A DNA stretch of 64,000 nt from DAXETY01 sp051155755 (GCA_051155755.1 DAXETY010000040.1:1-64000), one strand, 5' to 3'. Shown: positions 43,283-52,774, numbered from the stretch's first letter. Notes: generated from the letters alone by a model not told the origin. Translations and numbers: made by a program.

Positions 43283-43504
43283 CAGCAATGAGATCTTCAA
43301 TCGATGAGATCCGCCCGGCTTCCATCCATCGATCAACGCACCGACCCGTAAACCGCTAACAAAAATGGAATAAATAAACCCGTTTTGGTCCGCCTGTCAA
43401 CTGCAAAGGCCCAACCAGCGGACCGGGAAACTTCACTTCCGTTGGATGAAAAACCGGTTACAAGTCTCTGAGTCAATTCAGAATAATATTTTTCGACGTT
43501 CCGC

Positions 43505-44308
43505 TTACGTTGTACTTTCCTCGTCGATTTGATTCTGGCCGGAGTCTTTCGGGGCCTCACTTTTGCGAAACATTTGGGAAAACGGTCCCAGCAAATCGAT
43601 GGGGATCGGAAAAATCGTGGTGGTGTTGCTTTCGGCCGACATTTCGTTGACGGTCTGCAAGTAGCGCAACTGCAGCGCGGTGGGATGCTTCTCGATGATG
43701 ATCGAAGCCTCGGACAGTTTGGCGGCCGCCTGAAACTCGCCTTCGGCATTGATTATCTTGGCGCGCCGATCGCGCTCGGCTTCCGCCTGACGGGCCATGG
43801 CCCGCTGCATTTCCTGGGGCAGGTCGATGTGCTTGAGTTCGACCGTGGCCACCTTGATGCCCCAGGGGTCGGTGTGGGTGTCGAGAATTTCCTGCAGCTC
43901 GGTGTTGATCTTGTCGCGTTCGGCCAGCAGCTCGTCGAGTTCGGCCTGCCCGCAGACGCTTCGGATGGTTGTCTGGGCCAGCTGGGACATGGCGTAGCTG
44001 TAGTTTTCCACTTCCACGATGGCCTTGACCGGATCGATCACCCGAAAATAGATCACCGCGTTGACTTTGACCGAAACGTTGTCCCGGGTGATGACATCCT
44101 GGGGATCGACGTCCATGGCCACCAGACGCAGACTGACCTTGACCATCTTGTCGACGATGGGAATCAGGATGATCAGGCCCGGTCCCTTGGCACCGATCAC
44201 GCGTCCGAGCCGGAATATTACGCCCCGCTCGTATTCGTTGAGAATTCGGATCGCTGCCGAAAGGAAAAATACGACCAGGATGACAATGGCAATCAGGGGA
44301 TAAAACAT
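43505..44308 (-). CDS. Slipin (SPFH/stomatin-like membrane protein)
   Basis: A 267-residue SPFH protein. One N-terminal hydrophobic segment (about residues 3-22) is followed by the SPFH domain with L-N-E-Y-E-R-G-V-I-F-R-L-G-R, G-P-G-L-I-I-L-I-P-I-V-D and A-E-A-E-R-D-R-R-A-K-I-I-N-A-E-G-E-F. Slipins organise membrane microdomains and pair with NfeD proteins, here encoded 89 bp upstream in the same direction, the standard partnership. Confidence 0.93.
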   Translation of the reverse strand: MFYPLIAIVILVVFFLSAAIRILNEYERGVIFRLGRVIGAKGPGLIILIPIVDKMVKVSLRLVAMDVDPQDVITRDNVSVKVNAVIYFRVIDPVKAIVEVENYSYAMSQLAQTTIRSVCGQAELDELLAERDKINTELQEILDTHTDPWGIKVATVELKHIDLPQEMQRAMARQAEAERDRRAKIINAEGEFQAAAKLSEASIIIEKHPTALQLRYLQTVNEMSAESNTTTIFPIPIDLLGPFSQMFRKSEAPKDSGQNQIDEESTT

Positions 44309-44397
44309 GAACGCACTCCTTCGTTTGAAATGATTCCATCCGCTCGGCTCGGTTCGTCATCGCAGAAATGCGGACGGCGGAGCGGATCGCATCGATC

Positions 44398-45708
44398 TCA
44401 GGCGGTCGAGGGCGCCTCCAGCGCTTCGACTTCCAGCACGAGATTTTGCACGCCGATGATGCGCACCCGGGTCCCGGCCGGAATTGGCTCCCGGGCGATC
44501 GCATGCCAAAGCTCTCCGTGTACGAAAACTTTGCCCTCCGGATCCAAATCTTTTTTGACCACACCGATCTCGTCGATCAGGCCGGTCGCGCCGGTCCGCG
44601 GTCGCGCAATGTGCGAGCGCACCACCAGTCCGGCCACCAGGATGAAAAAGCCGGATACCAGCGCCAAGGTCGGCAGGAGCACGCTCCAGGAAAGTTGCAT
44701 ACCCGGAATGTCCGATTTGAAGAGCATCAACGATCCCAGGGCCATGGAAACGATTCCGGCCACGCTCAACAGCCCGTAACTGGTGATTTTCATCTCCATA
44801 ATGAACAACACGATCGCCAGCAGAATGAGCAGAATCCCGGCGTAGTTGACCGGCAGCGTCTGCATGGCGAAAAAGGCCAGAATCAGGCAGATGCCGCCGA
44901 TGACCCCCGGGAAAATCGCCCCGGGATGGGAAAGTTCGAAATACAGACCGGCCAGCCCGAGCATCAGCAGAATGTAGGCGATGTTCGGATTGCTGATCGT
45001 TTTGAGCACCTTGGTCCGGAAATCTTCCCGGACCCGCTTGACCTCGGCATTGTCCAGCTCCACCATCCCCTTGCCGGCGATTTCTCTGTCGTCGATCTGT
45101 TCGATCAGGTCATCGAGATCGCGGGCCACCAGGTCGATGACATTTTTTTCCAGGGCTTCGGTTTCGGTGATCGCCACGCTTTCGCGAATGGCCTTTTCCA
45201 CCCACTCGGCGTTGCGGCCCCGCTGTTCGGCAACGCTTTTGGCGTGGGCCACCATGTCGTTGACCACCTTTTCCGACATGGTGTCATCGATCTCCTGGCC
45301 GCCGGCCCCGACCGGATGGGCGGCGCCGATGTTGGTGCCCGGGGCCATGGCGGCCACATCCGCCGCAATGGTGATCATCACCCCGGCCGAGGCCGCCCGG
45401 GCCCCGCCGGGGGCCACGTAGACGACCACCGGAACCCGGCTGGCCAGTATCGCTTTAACGATGGTGCGCATCGACTCGGCCAGGCCCCCGGGGGTGTCCA
45501 GCTGAATGATCAGGCAGGCGGCATTTTCTTCGTTGGCCTGTTCGATGGCATCCGAGATAAACTGGGCCACGCCGGGCCCGATGGCATCGTCTACCGTCAC
45601 CACGTAAACATCACCGGTGATCTTCCGCGGCTCGGCCGGCTCGTCCGCCGCCACCGGCGTGCCCGCCAGGAAGATCAACAGCGCAATGATCAGAGCGTTC
45701 GATTTCAT
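44398..45708 (-). CDS. NfeD family protein, ClpP-like serine protease with NfeD1b domain
   Basis: A 436-residue membrane protein. Signal peptide (M-K-S-N-A-L-I-I-A-L-L-I-F-L-A-G, cut near V-A-A-D), then a ClpP-class protease domain with A-S-A-G-V-M-I (catalytic Ser) and the lysine segment near S-E-K-V-V-N-D-M, four or five TM segments, and a C-terminal OB-fold NfeD domain (G-K-V-F-V-H-G-E-L-W-H-A). In Pyrococcus the homologous protease cleaves its slipin partner. The ATG at 45708 is chosen because it begins the signal peptide; the frame extends to 45750. Confidence 0.92.
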   Translation of the reverse strand: MKSNALIIALLIFLAGTPVAADEPAEPRKITGDVYVVTVDDAIGPGVAQFISDAIEQANEENAACLIIQLDTPGGLAESMRTIVKAILASRVPVVVYVAPGGARAASAGVMITIAADVAAMAPGTNIGAAHPVGAGGQEIDDTMSEKVVNDMVAHAKSVAEQRGRNAEWVEKAIRESVAITETEALEKNVIDLVARDLDDLIEQIDDREIAGKGMVELDNAEVKRVREDFRTKVLKTISNPNIAYILLMLGLAGLYFELSHPGAIFPGVIGGICLILAFFAMQTLPVNYAGILLILLAIVLFIMEMKITSYGLLSVAGIVSMALGSLMLFKSDIPGMQLSWSVLLPTLALVSGFFILVAGLVVRSHIARPRTGATGLIDEIGVVKKDLDPEGKVFVHGELWHAIAREPIPAGTRVRIIGVQNLVLEVEALEAPSTA

Positions 45709-45868
45709 AGACAAAAGTTTTCCGCTTGGACCTAAAAAGGTTGGATTCATTGCCGAAACACCGCCGGCGCCCGATTCTTCAGACTTAAAAATAATGCACC
45801 GGGTCGGGTTTGTCTCCTCCGAATCACAACGCCTCGTTCCCGGTCGCTGTCAGCGTTGAAAATTGCGA

Positions 45869-46618
45869 TCAGCGCTGCCGGTATGGGTCTGGAATCGGCA
45901 GGTTCATGGCCTTCATCAACAGCTGGATGTCCTGCCAGGTTTCACGTTTTTTTTCCGGGCTCCGCAGCAGATATGCGGGATGATACGTCGGTATGAGCCG
46001 GGCGCCGAGATAGGGATAAAAGCGCCCGCGCAGGCGTGAAATCGGCCGGTCGGTTTCCAGAAGGGTCCGGGCCGCAAAACTTCCCAGGGCGCAAATGAAC
46101 TCCGGGCCGATGCTCTGCAGCTGACGACGCAGAAACGGAGCGCAGCGCTCGATCTCGTCCGGTTTGGGGTCGCGGTTTCGCGGCGGCCGACACTTGATAA
46201 TGTTGCAAATATAGACCTGATCGCGCTCCAGCCCCATGGCCTGGATGATGCGCGTCAGCAGCCGGCCGGCTGCCCCCACGAAGGGCTGGCCCTGCACGTC
46301 TTCCTCGTGGCCGGGCCCCTCACCGACGAACACCAGGCGGGCCTCCGGATTGCCGGCGCCGAAGACGATGTTGCGGCGCGCCTGGCTGAGCCGGCAGCGG
46401 GTGCATTCGCCCAGATCATCGCGAATCCCCGCCAGCGTTTCGACCGCCGGTGCCGCGGCGGGCGACGGTTGCAACCATTCGGGGGCGGTCTCCCACCGAG
46501 GCAGGATTTCCAGGCTGCGGGCGGAACACCCGAAACCGCGCCAGCCGCTGCGTGCCAGCATTTGCAAGCTGCGGCAGAACCCCTGGATGGCTTCAGCAGC
46601 GGATTGGCGTGGATCCAT
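45869..46618 (-). CDS. Family 4 uracil-DNA glycosylase (4Fe-4S)
   Basis: A 249-residue enzyme that removes uracil from DNA. Motif 1 reads G-E-G-P-G-H-E-E-D-V-Q-G-Q-P-F-V-G, with Gly where many homologues have Ala. The four Fe-S cysteines are visible: C-T-R-C at about 73-76, then the Cys of I-I-K-C-R-P-P and E-R-C-A-P-F-L farther on. Motif 3 is T-Y-H-P-A-Y-L-L-R. The N-terminal ~60 residues are variable. It follows coaBC by 7 bp. Confidence 0.93.
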   Translation of the reverse strand: MDPRQSAAEAIQGFCRSLQMLARSGWRGFGCSARSLEILPRWETAPEWLQPSPAAAPAVETLAGIRDDLGECTRCRLSQARRNIVFGAGNPEARLVFVGEGPGHEEDVQGQPFVGAAGRLLTRIIQAMGLERDQVYICNIIKCRPPRNRDPKPDEIERCAPFLRRQLQSIGPEFICALGSFAARTLLETDRPISRLRGRFYPYLGARLIPTYHPAYLLRSPEKKRETWQDIQLLMKAMNLPIPDPYRQR

Positions 46619-46625
46619 AGAGAGA

Positions 46626-47858
46626 TCAATTCATCGGGTTGGTCGGGTCCACCTCGAGGCGCTCGACGATCCGGTTGAGCAGAATGTGCGCGACCGCATC
46701 TTTTTCCATCAACGGAATCTCCTCGCGGTTTCCATCTCTGTAAAAAAGCGTCACCCGGTTGGTGTCGGCATTGAAACCGGCGTCCGTGCCGCCGACGACG
46801 TTGCCAACGATGACGTCCAGGTTTTTTTCCACCAGCTTTTTCTGGGCATGCTGTTGGAGCTGCTCGGTTTCGGCGGCAAACCCCACCAGGAACTGACCGC
46901 GGCGTTTGCGGTCACCCACCGCGCGCAGGATGTCCGGTGTGCGAACAAACTCGATCCGCATCGTCTCCAACGCCTCTTTTTTAACCTTGTGCACGGAGGT
47001 GGTCTCCGGTCGGTAATCGGAGACTGCGGCGGTTTTGACGATGATGTGGGCATCGTCGACGTGCTCGAGCACCGCCGCCTGCATCTCGTCGGCGGTGACC
47101 ACCCGCAGCACGTTCACGTTCGGCGGGTCCCCAAGCAGCGTGGGACCGCTGACCAGAGTGACCTCGGCCCCGCGATGTTCGGCCGCCCGCGCCACGGCAA
47201 ACCCCATCTTTCCCGAAGACGGATTGCTGATGAAACGGACCGGATCGATGGCCTCGCGGGTGGGCCCGGCGGTGACCAGGACCTTGCGGCCGCGCAGGTC
47301 CTTGGGCGACAGGCAGGCGATGAGCCGATCGCAGATGGCTTCCGGCTCCGGCATGCGTCCCGGCCCCACCGTGCCGCAGGCCAGATCGCCGCTGCCCGGT
47401 TCCAGAACGTGATAACCGTCGGATTTGAGCGTTTCCAGGTTGCGCTGAACAGCGCGGCTGCGGTACATGTTGGTGTTCATCGAGGGGCAAAGCAGCACCG
47501 GAGCCGTCACCACCATCATAAAGGTGCTCAGGGCATCATCGGCGATGCCGCCGGCCAGTTTTCCCAGCATGTTGGCGGTGGCCGGGGCGATCACCACCGC
47601 GTCGGCCTCTTGCGCCCAGTCGATGTGCTTGAACGATGCCCGGTCGCCGCGGTTGAACAAACTCGAGGTCACCGGATTGCCGGAAAGGGCCTCGAAGGTC
47701 ATCCAGCCGACGAACTGCTCGGCGTTGGCCGTCATCACCACGCGGACCTTGGCGCCGCCCCGGGTGATCAACCGCAACAGCTCGACGCTTTTGTAAGCGG
47801 CAATGCCGCCGCATACACCCAGAACGACGTTTCGGTTTTTGATTCCGTAACTCATCAT
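46626..47858 (-). CDS. coaBC: Bifunctional phosphopantothenoylcysteine decarboxylase / phosphopantothenate-cysteine ligase
   Basis: A 410-residue coenzyme A synthesis enzyme. The FMN-binding decarboxylase half opens G-V-C-G-G-I-A-A-Y-K and includes A-P-A-T-A-N-M-L-G-K and P-S-M-N-T-N-M-Y. The ligase half has V-L-V-T-A-G-P-T-R-E-A-I-D-P-V-R-F-I-S-N-P-S-S-G-K-M-G in two family blocks and K-K-L-V-E-K-N-L-D-V-I-V-G-N. Full length. Co-directional with the uracil-DNA glycosylase gene. Confidence 0.95.
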   Translation of the reverse strand: MMSYGIKNRNVVLGVCGGIAAYKSVELLRLITRGGAKVRVVMTANAEQFVGWMTFEALSGNPVTSSLFNRGDRASFKHIDWAQEADAVVIAPATANMLGKLAGGIADDALSTFMMVVTAPVLLCPSMNTNMYRSRAVQRNLETLKSDGYHVLEPGSGDLACGTVGPGRMPEPEAICDRLIACLSPKDLRGRKVLVTAGPTREAIDPVRFISNPSSGKMGFAVARAAEHRGAEVTLVSGPTLLGDPPNVNVLRVVTADEMQAAVLEHVDDAHIIVKTAAVSDYRPETTSVHKVKKEALETMRIEFVRTPDILRAVGDRKRRGQFLVGFAAETEQLQQHAQKKLVEKNLDVIVGNVVGGTDAGFNADTNRVTLFYRDGNREEIPLMEKDAVAHILLNRIVERLEVDPTNPMN

Positions 47859-47967
47859 CGATCAAGGCTCCCTCGCGGGAGCGCCCCAAAAATGATCCAG
47901 GACTTGCGGGAATTGTCGCCTCCACGCTGGTGAAGGCCCCCGCCGTTGTCCGCCCGGCGCGGCCGCA

Positions 47968-48462
47968 TTAATTGGTTGCCGGCGGCATCAAGGCGGCGTC
48001 CGGTGTGAACACCGTCGGTGCCACCCAGATGTGAGCATAGGTGTAGTAGCTGCCTTCTTCCAGGGTGATCACGCACCACCGATTTTCTTTATGAAACAAC
48101 ATCATGGCCGAATCGGCTTTGATGTGTCCCACCGCGCGCCAGTTGTCTTTGGGCATATTGGCTTCGAAAAACCGCACCAGCGAGTCGAATTCCACCCGCC
48201 CCTTGAGCGTCAGCACCCCGGCGGTGAATCCGGTGGTGTCGTAGACAAAGCTGTCGTCACGGACGATTTCCAGCTCCCTGGGCAGCTCGACATCATCGAA
48301 ATCATAGTAAACGGTGTTGGGCGGCGGGGTGTCTTTGGCGGTGGTTCGATCGCTTTTTTTCTGGTCCGAAGAAAGTGCGGTGCAGGCAGCCAGGGCCATC
48401 GTCAGTATTGCGACCGCGGCCAGTTTCCAGTACCCGGATGACACGAACGGCGGCTCCTTCAT
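47968..48462 (-). CDS. Lipoprotein of unknown function
   Basis: A 164-residue lipoprotein: signal peptide with lipobox A-L-A-A-C at about residues 23-27, a Lys/Ser/Thr-rich linker, then a domain with V-Y-Y-D-F-D-D-V-E-L-P-R-E-L and F-T-A-G-V-L-T-L-K-G-R-V. That central part resembles DUF4810/DUF4136-type small lipoprotein domains, but I cannot name the family with confidence. The ATG at 48462 begins the signal peptide; the frame extends to 48723 without one. Confidence 0.75.
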   Translation of the reverse strand: MKEPPFVSSGYWKLAAVAILTMALAACTALSSDQKKSDRTTAKDTPPPNTVYYDFDDVELPRELEIVRDDSFVYDTTGFTAGVLTLKGRVEFDSLVRFFEANMPKDNWRAVGHIKADSAMMLFHKENRWCVITLEEGSYYTYAHIWVAPTVFTPDAALMPPATN

Positions 48463-48520
48463 GATTTTTCCCTCCGATTGGGCAAAGACATTTCGAATAT
48501 ATCGATGATCCCGCAATCCG

Positions 48521-49699
48521 TCAATCCGTATGGCCGGCACCCTGCACGGGGTCGTCGGAAGCCGGCGCACCGGCGGAAACGCGAGCGCAGTACCAGCGAT
48601 AGGTGTCGCGAAGCCCTTCTTCCAGGGAGATTTCCGGTGACCAGCCGCTGCGCTGCAGCCGGCTGACATCGAGCCATTTTCGGGGGGTGCCGTCGGGCAT
48701 GCTGCGGTCCCAGAGAGGTTCACCGGTATAGCCGACCACGGTTTTCACCAGCTGCGCCAACGCTTCGACAGTGATGTCGCGTCCGGTGCCCACGTTCAGA
48801 TGCGGCACCGCCAAGGCCTCCCGGCTCCCGAAAGCACCGTCGGCTGTCATCGGCGCGCAGAGTTGCCGATAGCGGCTCCGCGGCAGTCCAATGACCTGGA
48901 TACAGGCCGCAGCCAGGTCGTCTACGTGTAAAAATTCCCGCCGGGGTTTGCCGCTGCCCCACAGCCGGATTCCGTCGGGCGATCGCCCTGCAGCCGCGTT
49001 TTCGAACACTTCGGTCAGCGACCGACGAATGTCTTGCGGCAGCGGGCCGAAGACGGCCTGATCACGGCCTACGGCGTCCCAATCACCGCCGGCGGCCAGC
49101 TTCGCCAGGTGCAACTTGCGGATCAAGGCCGGCAGCACGTGGGAGCTTTCCAGGTCGAAGTTGTCGCCGGGACCGTAGAGGTTGGTGGGCATCAAGCATC
49201 GAAAATCGGTCCCATACTGCCGGTTGAAGCTCTCGCACAGTTTGATGCCGGCGATTTTGGCAATGGCATAGGGCTCGTTGGTGGGTTCCAGGTATCCGCT
49301 CAGCAGGTATTCTTCCTGCATCGGCTGGGGGGCCTGCTTCGGGTAAATGCACGAGCTCCCCAGAAACAGCAGCCGCTCGACACCGGCCTGCCAGGCGGCC
49401 CGGATCACGTTGGCCTCGATCATCAGGTTCTGGTAAATGAACTCGGCCGGATAGGTGTTGTTGGCCCAGATTCCGCCGACCCTGGCAGCGGCCAGGATCA
49501 CCACATCCACCGGCGTTGTTTCAAAAAACCGGTCCACCGCCGCCTGTTCGGTGAGGTCCAGCTCGGCATGGGTGCGGGCAATCGGCCGGCTATAGCCGGC
49601 TTTCTCCAGGGCACGGCAGACGGCGGCGCCGACCATGCCCCGGTGACCGGCGACGTAAATCCGGGCGTCTGCGGCCAGCGTGTCTGCATCGGTGTTCAT
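48521..49699 (-). CDS. fcl: GDP-L-fucose synthase
   Basis: A 392-residue NADPH-dependent epimerase/reductase that turns GDP-4-keto-6-deoxymannose into GDP-L-fucose. Rossmann motif G-H-R-G-M-V-G at about residue 18; catalytic Y-A-I-A-K; G-S-S-C-I-Y-P near residue 118; N-L-Y-G-P-G-D-N-F. It follows gmd by 15 bp and uses that enzyme's product. The protein is longer than typical (about 320) because of a segment near residues 280-300 and a C-terminal tail. Confidence 0.93.
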   Translation of the reverse strand: MNTDADTLAADARIYVAGHRGMVGAAVCRALEKAGYSRPIARTHAELDLTEQAAVDRFFETTPVDVVILAAARVGGIWANNTYPAEFIYQNLMIEANVIRAAWQAGVERLLFLGSSCIYPKQAPQPMQEEYLLSGYLEPTNEPYAIAKIAGIKLCESFNRQYGTDFRCLMPTNLYGPGDNFDLESSHVLPALIRKLHLAKLAAGGDWDAVGRDQAVFGPLPQDIRRSLTEVFENAAAGRSPDGIRLWGSGKPRREFLHVDDLAAACIQVIGLPRSRYRQLCAPMTADGAFGSREALAVPHLNVGTGRDITVEALAQLVKTVVGYTGEPLWDRSMPDGTPRKWLDVSRLQRSGWSPEISLEEGLRDTYRWYCARVSAGAPASDDPVQGAGHTD

Positions 49700-49714
49700 C
49701 GCAACAGCCCCATC

Positions 49715-50800
49715 TCATTCGAAATGGTTGTAAATCCGAAAGCCTTGCCGCCGGCAAAGCCGGTCCCGCTCGGCCTCTTTTAAATCGTTGGCGATCATCT
49801 CGGCAATGAGTTCTCGAAACGTGCGCCGCGGCTGCCAGCCCAACTGTTTGCGCGCCCGCCCCGGATCTCCCAACAGGGTGTCGACCTCCGTGGGCCGGAA
49901 ATAGCGTGGGTCCACCCGCACGACGGTGTGACCGGTGTTTTCGTCGATGCCCTTCTCCTCGGCGCCGCCGCCTTCCCAGCGAATCGACATGCCGAGCTCG
50001 GCCGCTCCGATCTCAATGCATTCGCGCACGGAATGCTGCCGGCCGGTGGCGATGACGTAATCGTCGGGGTGCTCCTGCTGGAGCATCAACCACTGCATTT
50101 CCACGTAGTCGGCCGCGTGGCCCCAGTCGCGCCGGGCATCCAGGTTGCCGACATACAGGCAGGACTGCATGCCGAGTTGGATGCGGGCCAGCCCGCGGGT
50201 GATCTTGCGGGTGACAAACGTCTCGCCGCGGATCGGAGATTCGTGGTTGAACAGAATCCCATTGCAGGCATACATCCCATAGGCCTCGCGGTAGTTGACC
50301 GTAATCCAATATGCGTAGAGTTTGGCCACCCCGTAGGGCGAGCGCGGATAAAACGGCGTGGTCTCTTTCTGGGGCACTTCCTGCACCTTGCCGAAGATCT
50401 CGGATGTGGAGGCCTGATAGAACCGGGTGCGGTCGGCCATTTTCAGAATCCGGATCGCCTCCAGCAACCGCAGGGTGCCCAGTGCGTCCACGTTGGCGGT
50501 GTATTCGGGCGTTTCGAAAGACACCATGACATGGCTTTGCGCCGCCAGGTTGTAAATTTCGTCCGGCTGCACCTCCTGAATGATGCGGATCAGGTTGGTG
50601 GCATCGGTCAGGTCGCCGTAGTGAAGGATAAAATGCAGATCCGGGTCGTGCGGGTCCTGATATAGATGGTCGATGCGGGCGGTGTTGAACGAGGAGGAGC
50701 GGCGCTTGATGCCGTGCACCTCGTAGCCTTTGTCCAGCAGAAATTCGGCCAGATAGGCACCGTCCTGGCCGGTGATGCCCGTAATCAACGCACGCTTCAT
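49715..50800 (-). CDS. gmd: GDP-mannose 4,6-dehydratase
   Basis: A 361-residue SDR enzyme making GDP-4-keto-6-deoxymannose. G-I-T-G-Q-D-G-A-Y-L-A at about residue 6, R-R-S-S-S-F-N-T-A-R-I, Y-x3-K in Y-G-V-A-K-L-Y and R-D-W-G-H-A are diagnostic. The ATG at 50800 is preferred over a GTG at 50812, since AAGGTG lies 9 bases before it. With fcl it gives GDP-L-fucose for surface polysaccharide. Confidence 0.95.
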   Translation of the reverse strand: MKRALITGITGQDGAYLAEFLLDKGYEVHGIKRRSSSFNTARIDHLYQDPHDPDLHFILHYGDLTDATNLIRIIQEVQPDEIYNLAAQSHVMVSFETPEYTANVDALGTLRLLEAIRILKMADRTRFYQASTSEIFGKVQEVPQKETTPFYPRSPYGVAKLYAYWITVNYREAYGMYACNGILFNHESPIRGETFVTRKITRGLARIQLGMQSCLYVGNLDARRDWGHAADYVEMQWLMLQQEHPDDYVIATGRQHSVRECIEIGAAELGMSIRWEGGGAEEKGIDENTGHTVVRVDPRYFRPTEVDTLLGDPGRARKQLGWQPRRTFRELIAEMIANDLKEAERDRLCRRQGFRIYNHFE

Positions 50801-50847
50801 GCGGATCTTCACCTTTCTGGGTTACACGGAAGATTTCGAACGTTGGG

Positions 50848-51789
50848 TTATACCAGCTTTCGGAAGTATTCGACCGTCCGCGGCAGGCCTTCATCCAGGC
50901 TAACCGTGGGCTTCCAGTCCAGCAGTTTGCCCGCCAGGGTGATGTCCGGCCGGCGTTTCAAGGGATCGTCCTGAGGCAGCGGCCGGAACACGATTTTCGA
51001 CCGGGATCCGGTCAATTTCACTATCTTTTCAGCCAGTTCCAGAATGGTGAATTCACCCGGGTTGCCCAGGTTGATCGGCCCGACGCAATCGTCGGGACTG
51101 TTCATCATCCGGAATATGCCTTCGATCAGATCGTCCACGAAGCAAAAGGACCGGGTCTGAGAGCCGTCGCCGTAAATGGTGATATCCTGATTTCGCAGGG
51201 CCTGCATGATGAAATTGCTGATCACCCGGCCGTCGTTGGGGTGCATGCGCGGACCGTAGGTGTTGAAAATTCGCACCACTTTGATTCGCATCCGGTGCTG
51301 GCGGTAATAATCGAAAAACAGCGTCTCGGCACAGCGCTTGCCCTCGTCGTAGCAGGAGCGCGGCCCGATTGTGTTGACGTTGCCCCAGTAGTCCTCCCGC
51401 TGGGGGTGGACGTTGGGATTGCCGTAGACCTCGGAGGTGGAAGCCTGCAGGATTTTGGCCTTCAGCCGCTTGGCCATGCCCAGCATGTTGATGGACCCGT
51501 GCACGTTGACCTTGGTGGTCTGTACCGGATCGTTCTGATAGTGGATCGGAGAGGCCGGGCAGGCCAGATTGTATATTTCGTCAACCTCCAGATAAAGCGG
51601 AAAGGTGATGTCGTGACGCATCAACTCGAAGTACGGATCGTCGAGCAGGTGGACGATATTGCGCTTGGTGCCCGTGTAAAAGTTGTCGACACAGATGACA
51701 TCACACCGCTCTTTGAGCAGCCGCTCACAGAGAAACGAACCCAGAAAGCCCGCGCCTCCGGTCACCAGCACACGTTTTCGCAAGTGCAT
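50848..51789 (-). CDS. UDP-glucuronate decarboxylase (UDP-xylose synthase), SDR
   Basis: A 313-residue SDR. G-G-A-G-F-L-G-S near residue 11, Y-N-L-A-C-P-A-S-P-I-H-Y-Q, Y-D-E-G-K-R (catalytic Tyr and Lys) and M-H-P-N-D-G-R-V-I are features of UDP-glucuronate decarboxylases. It would yield UDP-xylose or feed UDP-4-keto-arabinose type sugars. It is 47 bp upstream of gmd in the same direction. No glycosyltransferase or export gene is present in this window. Confidence 0.9.
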   Translation of the reverse strand: MHLRKRVLVTGGAGFLGSFLCERLLKERCDVICVDNFYTGTKRNIVHLLDDPYFELMRHDITFPLYLEVDEIYNLACPASPIHYQNDPVQTTKVNVHGSINMLGMAKRLKAKILQASTSEVYGNPNVHPQREDYWGNVNTIGPRSCYDEGKRCAETLFFDYYRQHRMRIKVVRIFNTYGPRMHPNDGRVISNFIMQALRNQDITIYGDGSQTRSFCFVDDLIEGIFRMMNSPDDCVGPINLGNPGEFTILELAEKIVKLTGSRSKIVFRPLPQDDPLKRRPDITLAGKLLDWKPTVSLDEGLPRTVEYFRKLV

Positions 51790-51979
51790 CCGTTCACCTC
51801 GAAAATTGAGTCAGTCCAATGGGAAGCCCGCAGCCGCCCGGCCGATTCAACCCGGCCGGAATCGCAGAACCGGCAAACGTAAATCCAACATTAACTATCA
51901 CAAAAACCGCAGAAAATCAAAGAATTCAGGCAAACAAGGCAATGATGGATTCTTGGGTGAAAAACGCATCCCGGAAAGT

Positions 51980-52133
51980 TGATGAAGTCGTAAAAAGTCA
52001 AAATTTATTGGAATCTGTCATTCCCGCGAAGGCGGGAATCTCGAAATCATAGTTATTACAGTCTGTTAAAATAGAGTTCCCCGTCTACGCGGGGATGACT
52101 CCCGGGTAAAACGGACTTTTTACGATTCCATCA
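51980..52133. mobile_element. MITE-like element, copy 2
   Basis: A 154-bp element with the same terminal inverted repeats as copy 1 (TGATGAAGTCGTAAAAAGTC at the left, its near complement at the right) and matching inner hairpin sequence. Same orientation as copy 1. I see no exact target duplication. It lies in the ~500-base gap 51790-52284, which has no other supported feature. Confidence 0.85.
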
Positions 52134-52284
52134 AAGGAGAGCTGCGCGTTTGCAACGGAGTGGAAAATGGGTAAAGCGCTGCGAACACACCGCCCCTTTT
52201 ACAGGCGGTTGATTGCCGGTTTCGCCGCGCTTCATCGGTCAGAGGATTCATCTATCATGGCTGGGCGGATCCATTACAACCGGC

Positions 52285-52503
52285 TTATTCGATGAGCTCG
52301 AAATTCTGCAGTGCCTCGGCGATTCGATCTTCGTTCAAATTTTCGATGTCCTGCCAGGCGATGCACGCTTCGGTGTCGTCATTTCGTACGACCCGGATTT
52401 CGCCGCTCTTTTCGTATACGTGCACAAGATCATCCGGATTGCCGCTCAACTTTTCAACGTACACCTTTTTGATCATGTTTCCGATCTGTGTTTGCCGTTT
52501 CAT
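52285..52503 (-). CDS. Small soluble protein of unknown function
   Basis: A 72-residue acidic protein (M-K-R-Q-T-Q-I-G-N-M-I-K-K-V-Y-V-E-K-L, ending Q-N-F-E-L-I-E). No TM or Cys pair. The ATG at 52503 has a strong GGGGAG 7 bases upstream. A larger frame to 52746 in the same reading is unlikely because it would run through a terminator hairpin. It lies downstream of a promoter-operator-terminator unit (52652-52774). Family not recognised. Confidence 0.6.
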   Translation of the reverse strand: MKRQTQIGNMIKKVYVEKLSGNPDDLVHVYEKSGEIRVVRNDDTEACIAWQDIENLNEDRIAEALQNFELIE

Positions 52504-52651
52504 TTTATACTCCCCAATGGTCCGGCTGCCGCAACGGCGGCGCCGGTGTCTTTTAAACGCAAAACTTTTGCAGGATTGAACCGATATTCTTGAAAGGCTC
52601 GGTTCGGGAAGAATAATCTCTGGCCCGTGGAAGTCAATATGGTAAAAAAGA

Positions 52652-52680
52652 GACGGCCCGCCGGGGATTTGCGGGCCGTC
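52652..52680 (-). terminator. Rho-independent terminator ending a short minus-strand transcript
   Basis: A 10-bp stem, GACGGCCCGC at 52652-52661 with its complement at 52671-52680, followed on the minus strand by TCTTTTTTACC. Together with the promoter at 52745-52774 it bounds a transcript of about 90 bases with no clear gene in it, upstream of the 52503 gene. It is either an attenuated leader of that gene or a small RNA. Confidence 0.75.
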
Positions 52681-52744
52681 CACTACGAGGTGAGGGTCAA
52701 TGGCACGCAACCACCGTGGAGGGAGAAACGATGGCTGCAATAAC

Positions 52745-52774
52745 AAAATAGTATGCCACGATGTGGTATGTCAA
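52745..52774 (-). promoter_or_regulatory. Sigma-70-type promoter with embedded operator
   Basis: On the minus strand: TTGACA (52774-52769), 18-base spacer, TATTTT (52750-52745). The spacer contains a 7-3-7 inverted repeat, ATGCCAC-GAT-GTGGTAT at 52753-52769 on the plus strand, one mismatch, so a repressor bound there would block RNA polymerase. The transcript meets a terminator about 65-95 bases later. Confidence 0.6.

Noticed and set aside
52285..52746. Longer 153-codon version of the small protein at 52503
   Set aside because: It would include a terminator hairpin and promoter sequence; the ATG at 52503 has a strong ribosome-binding site.
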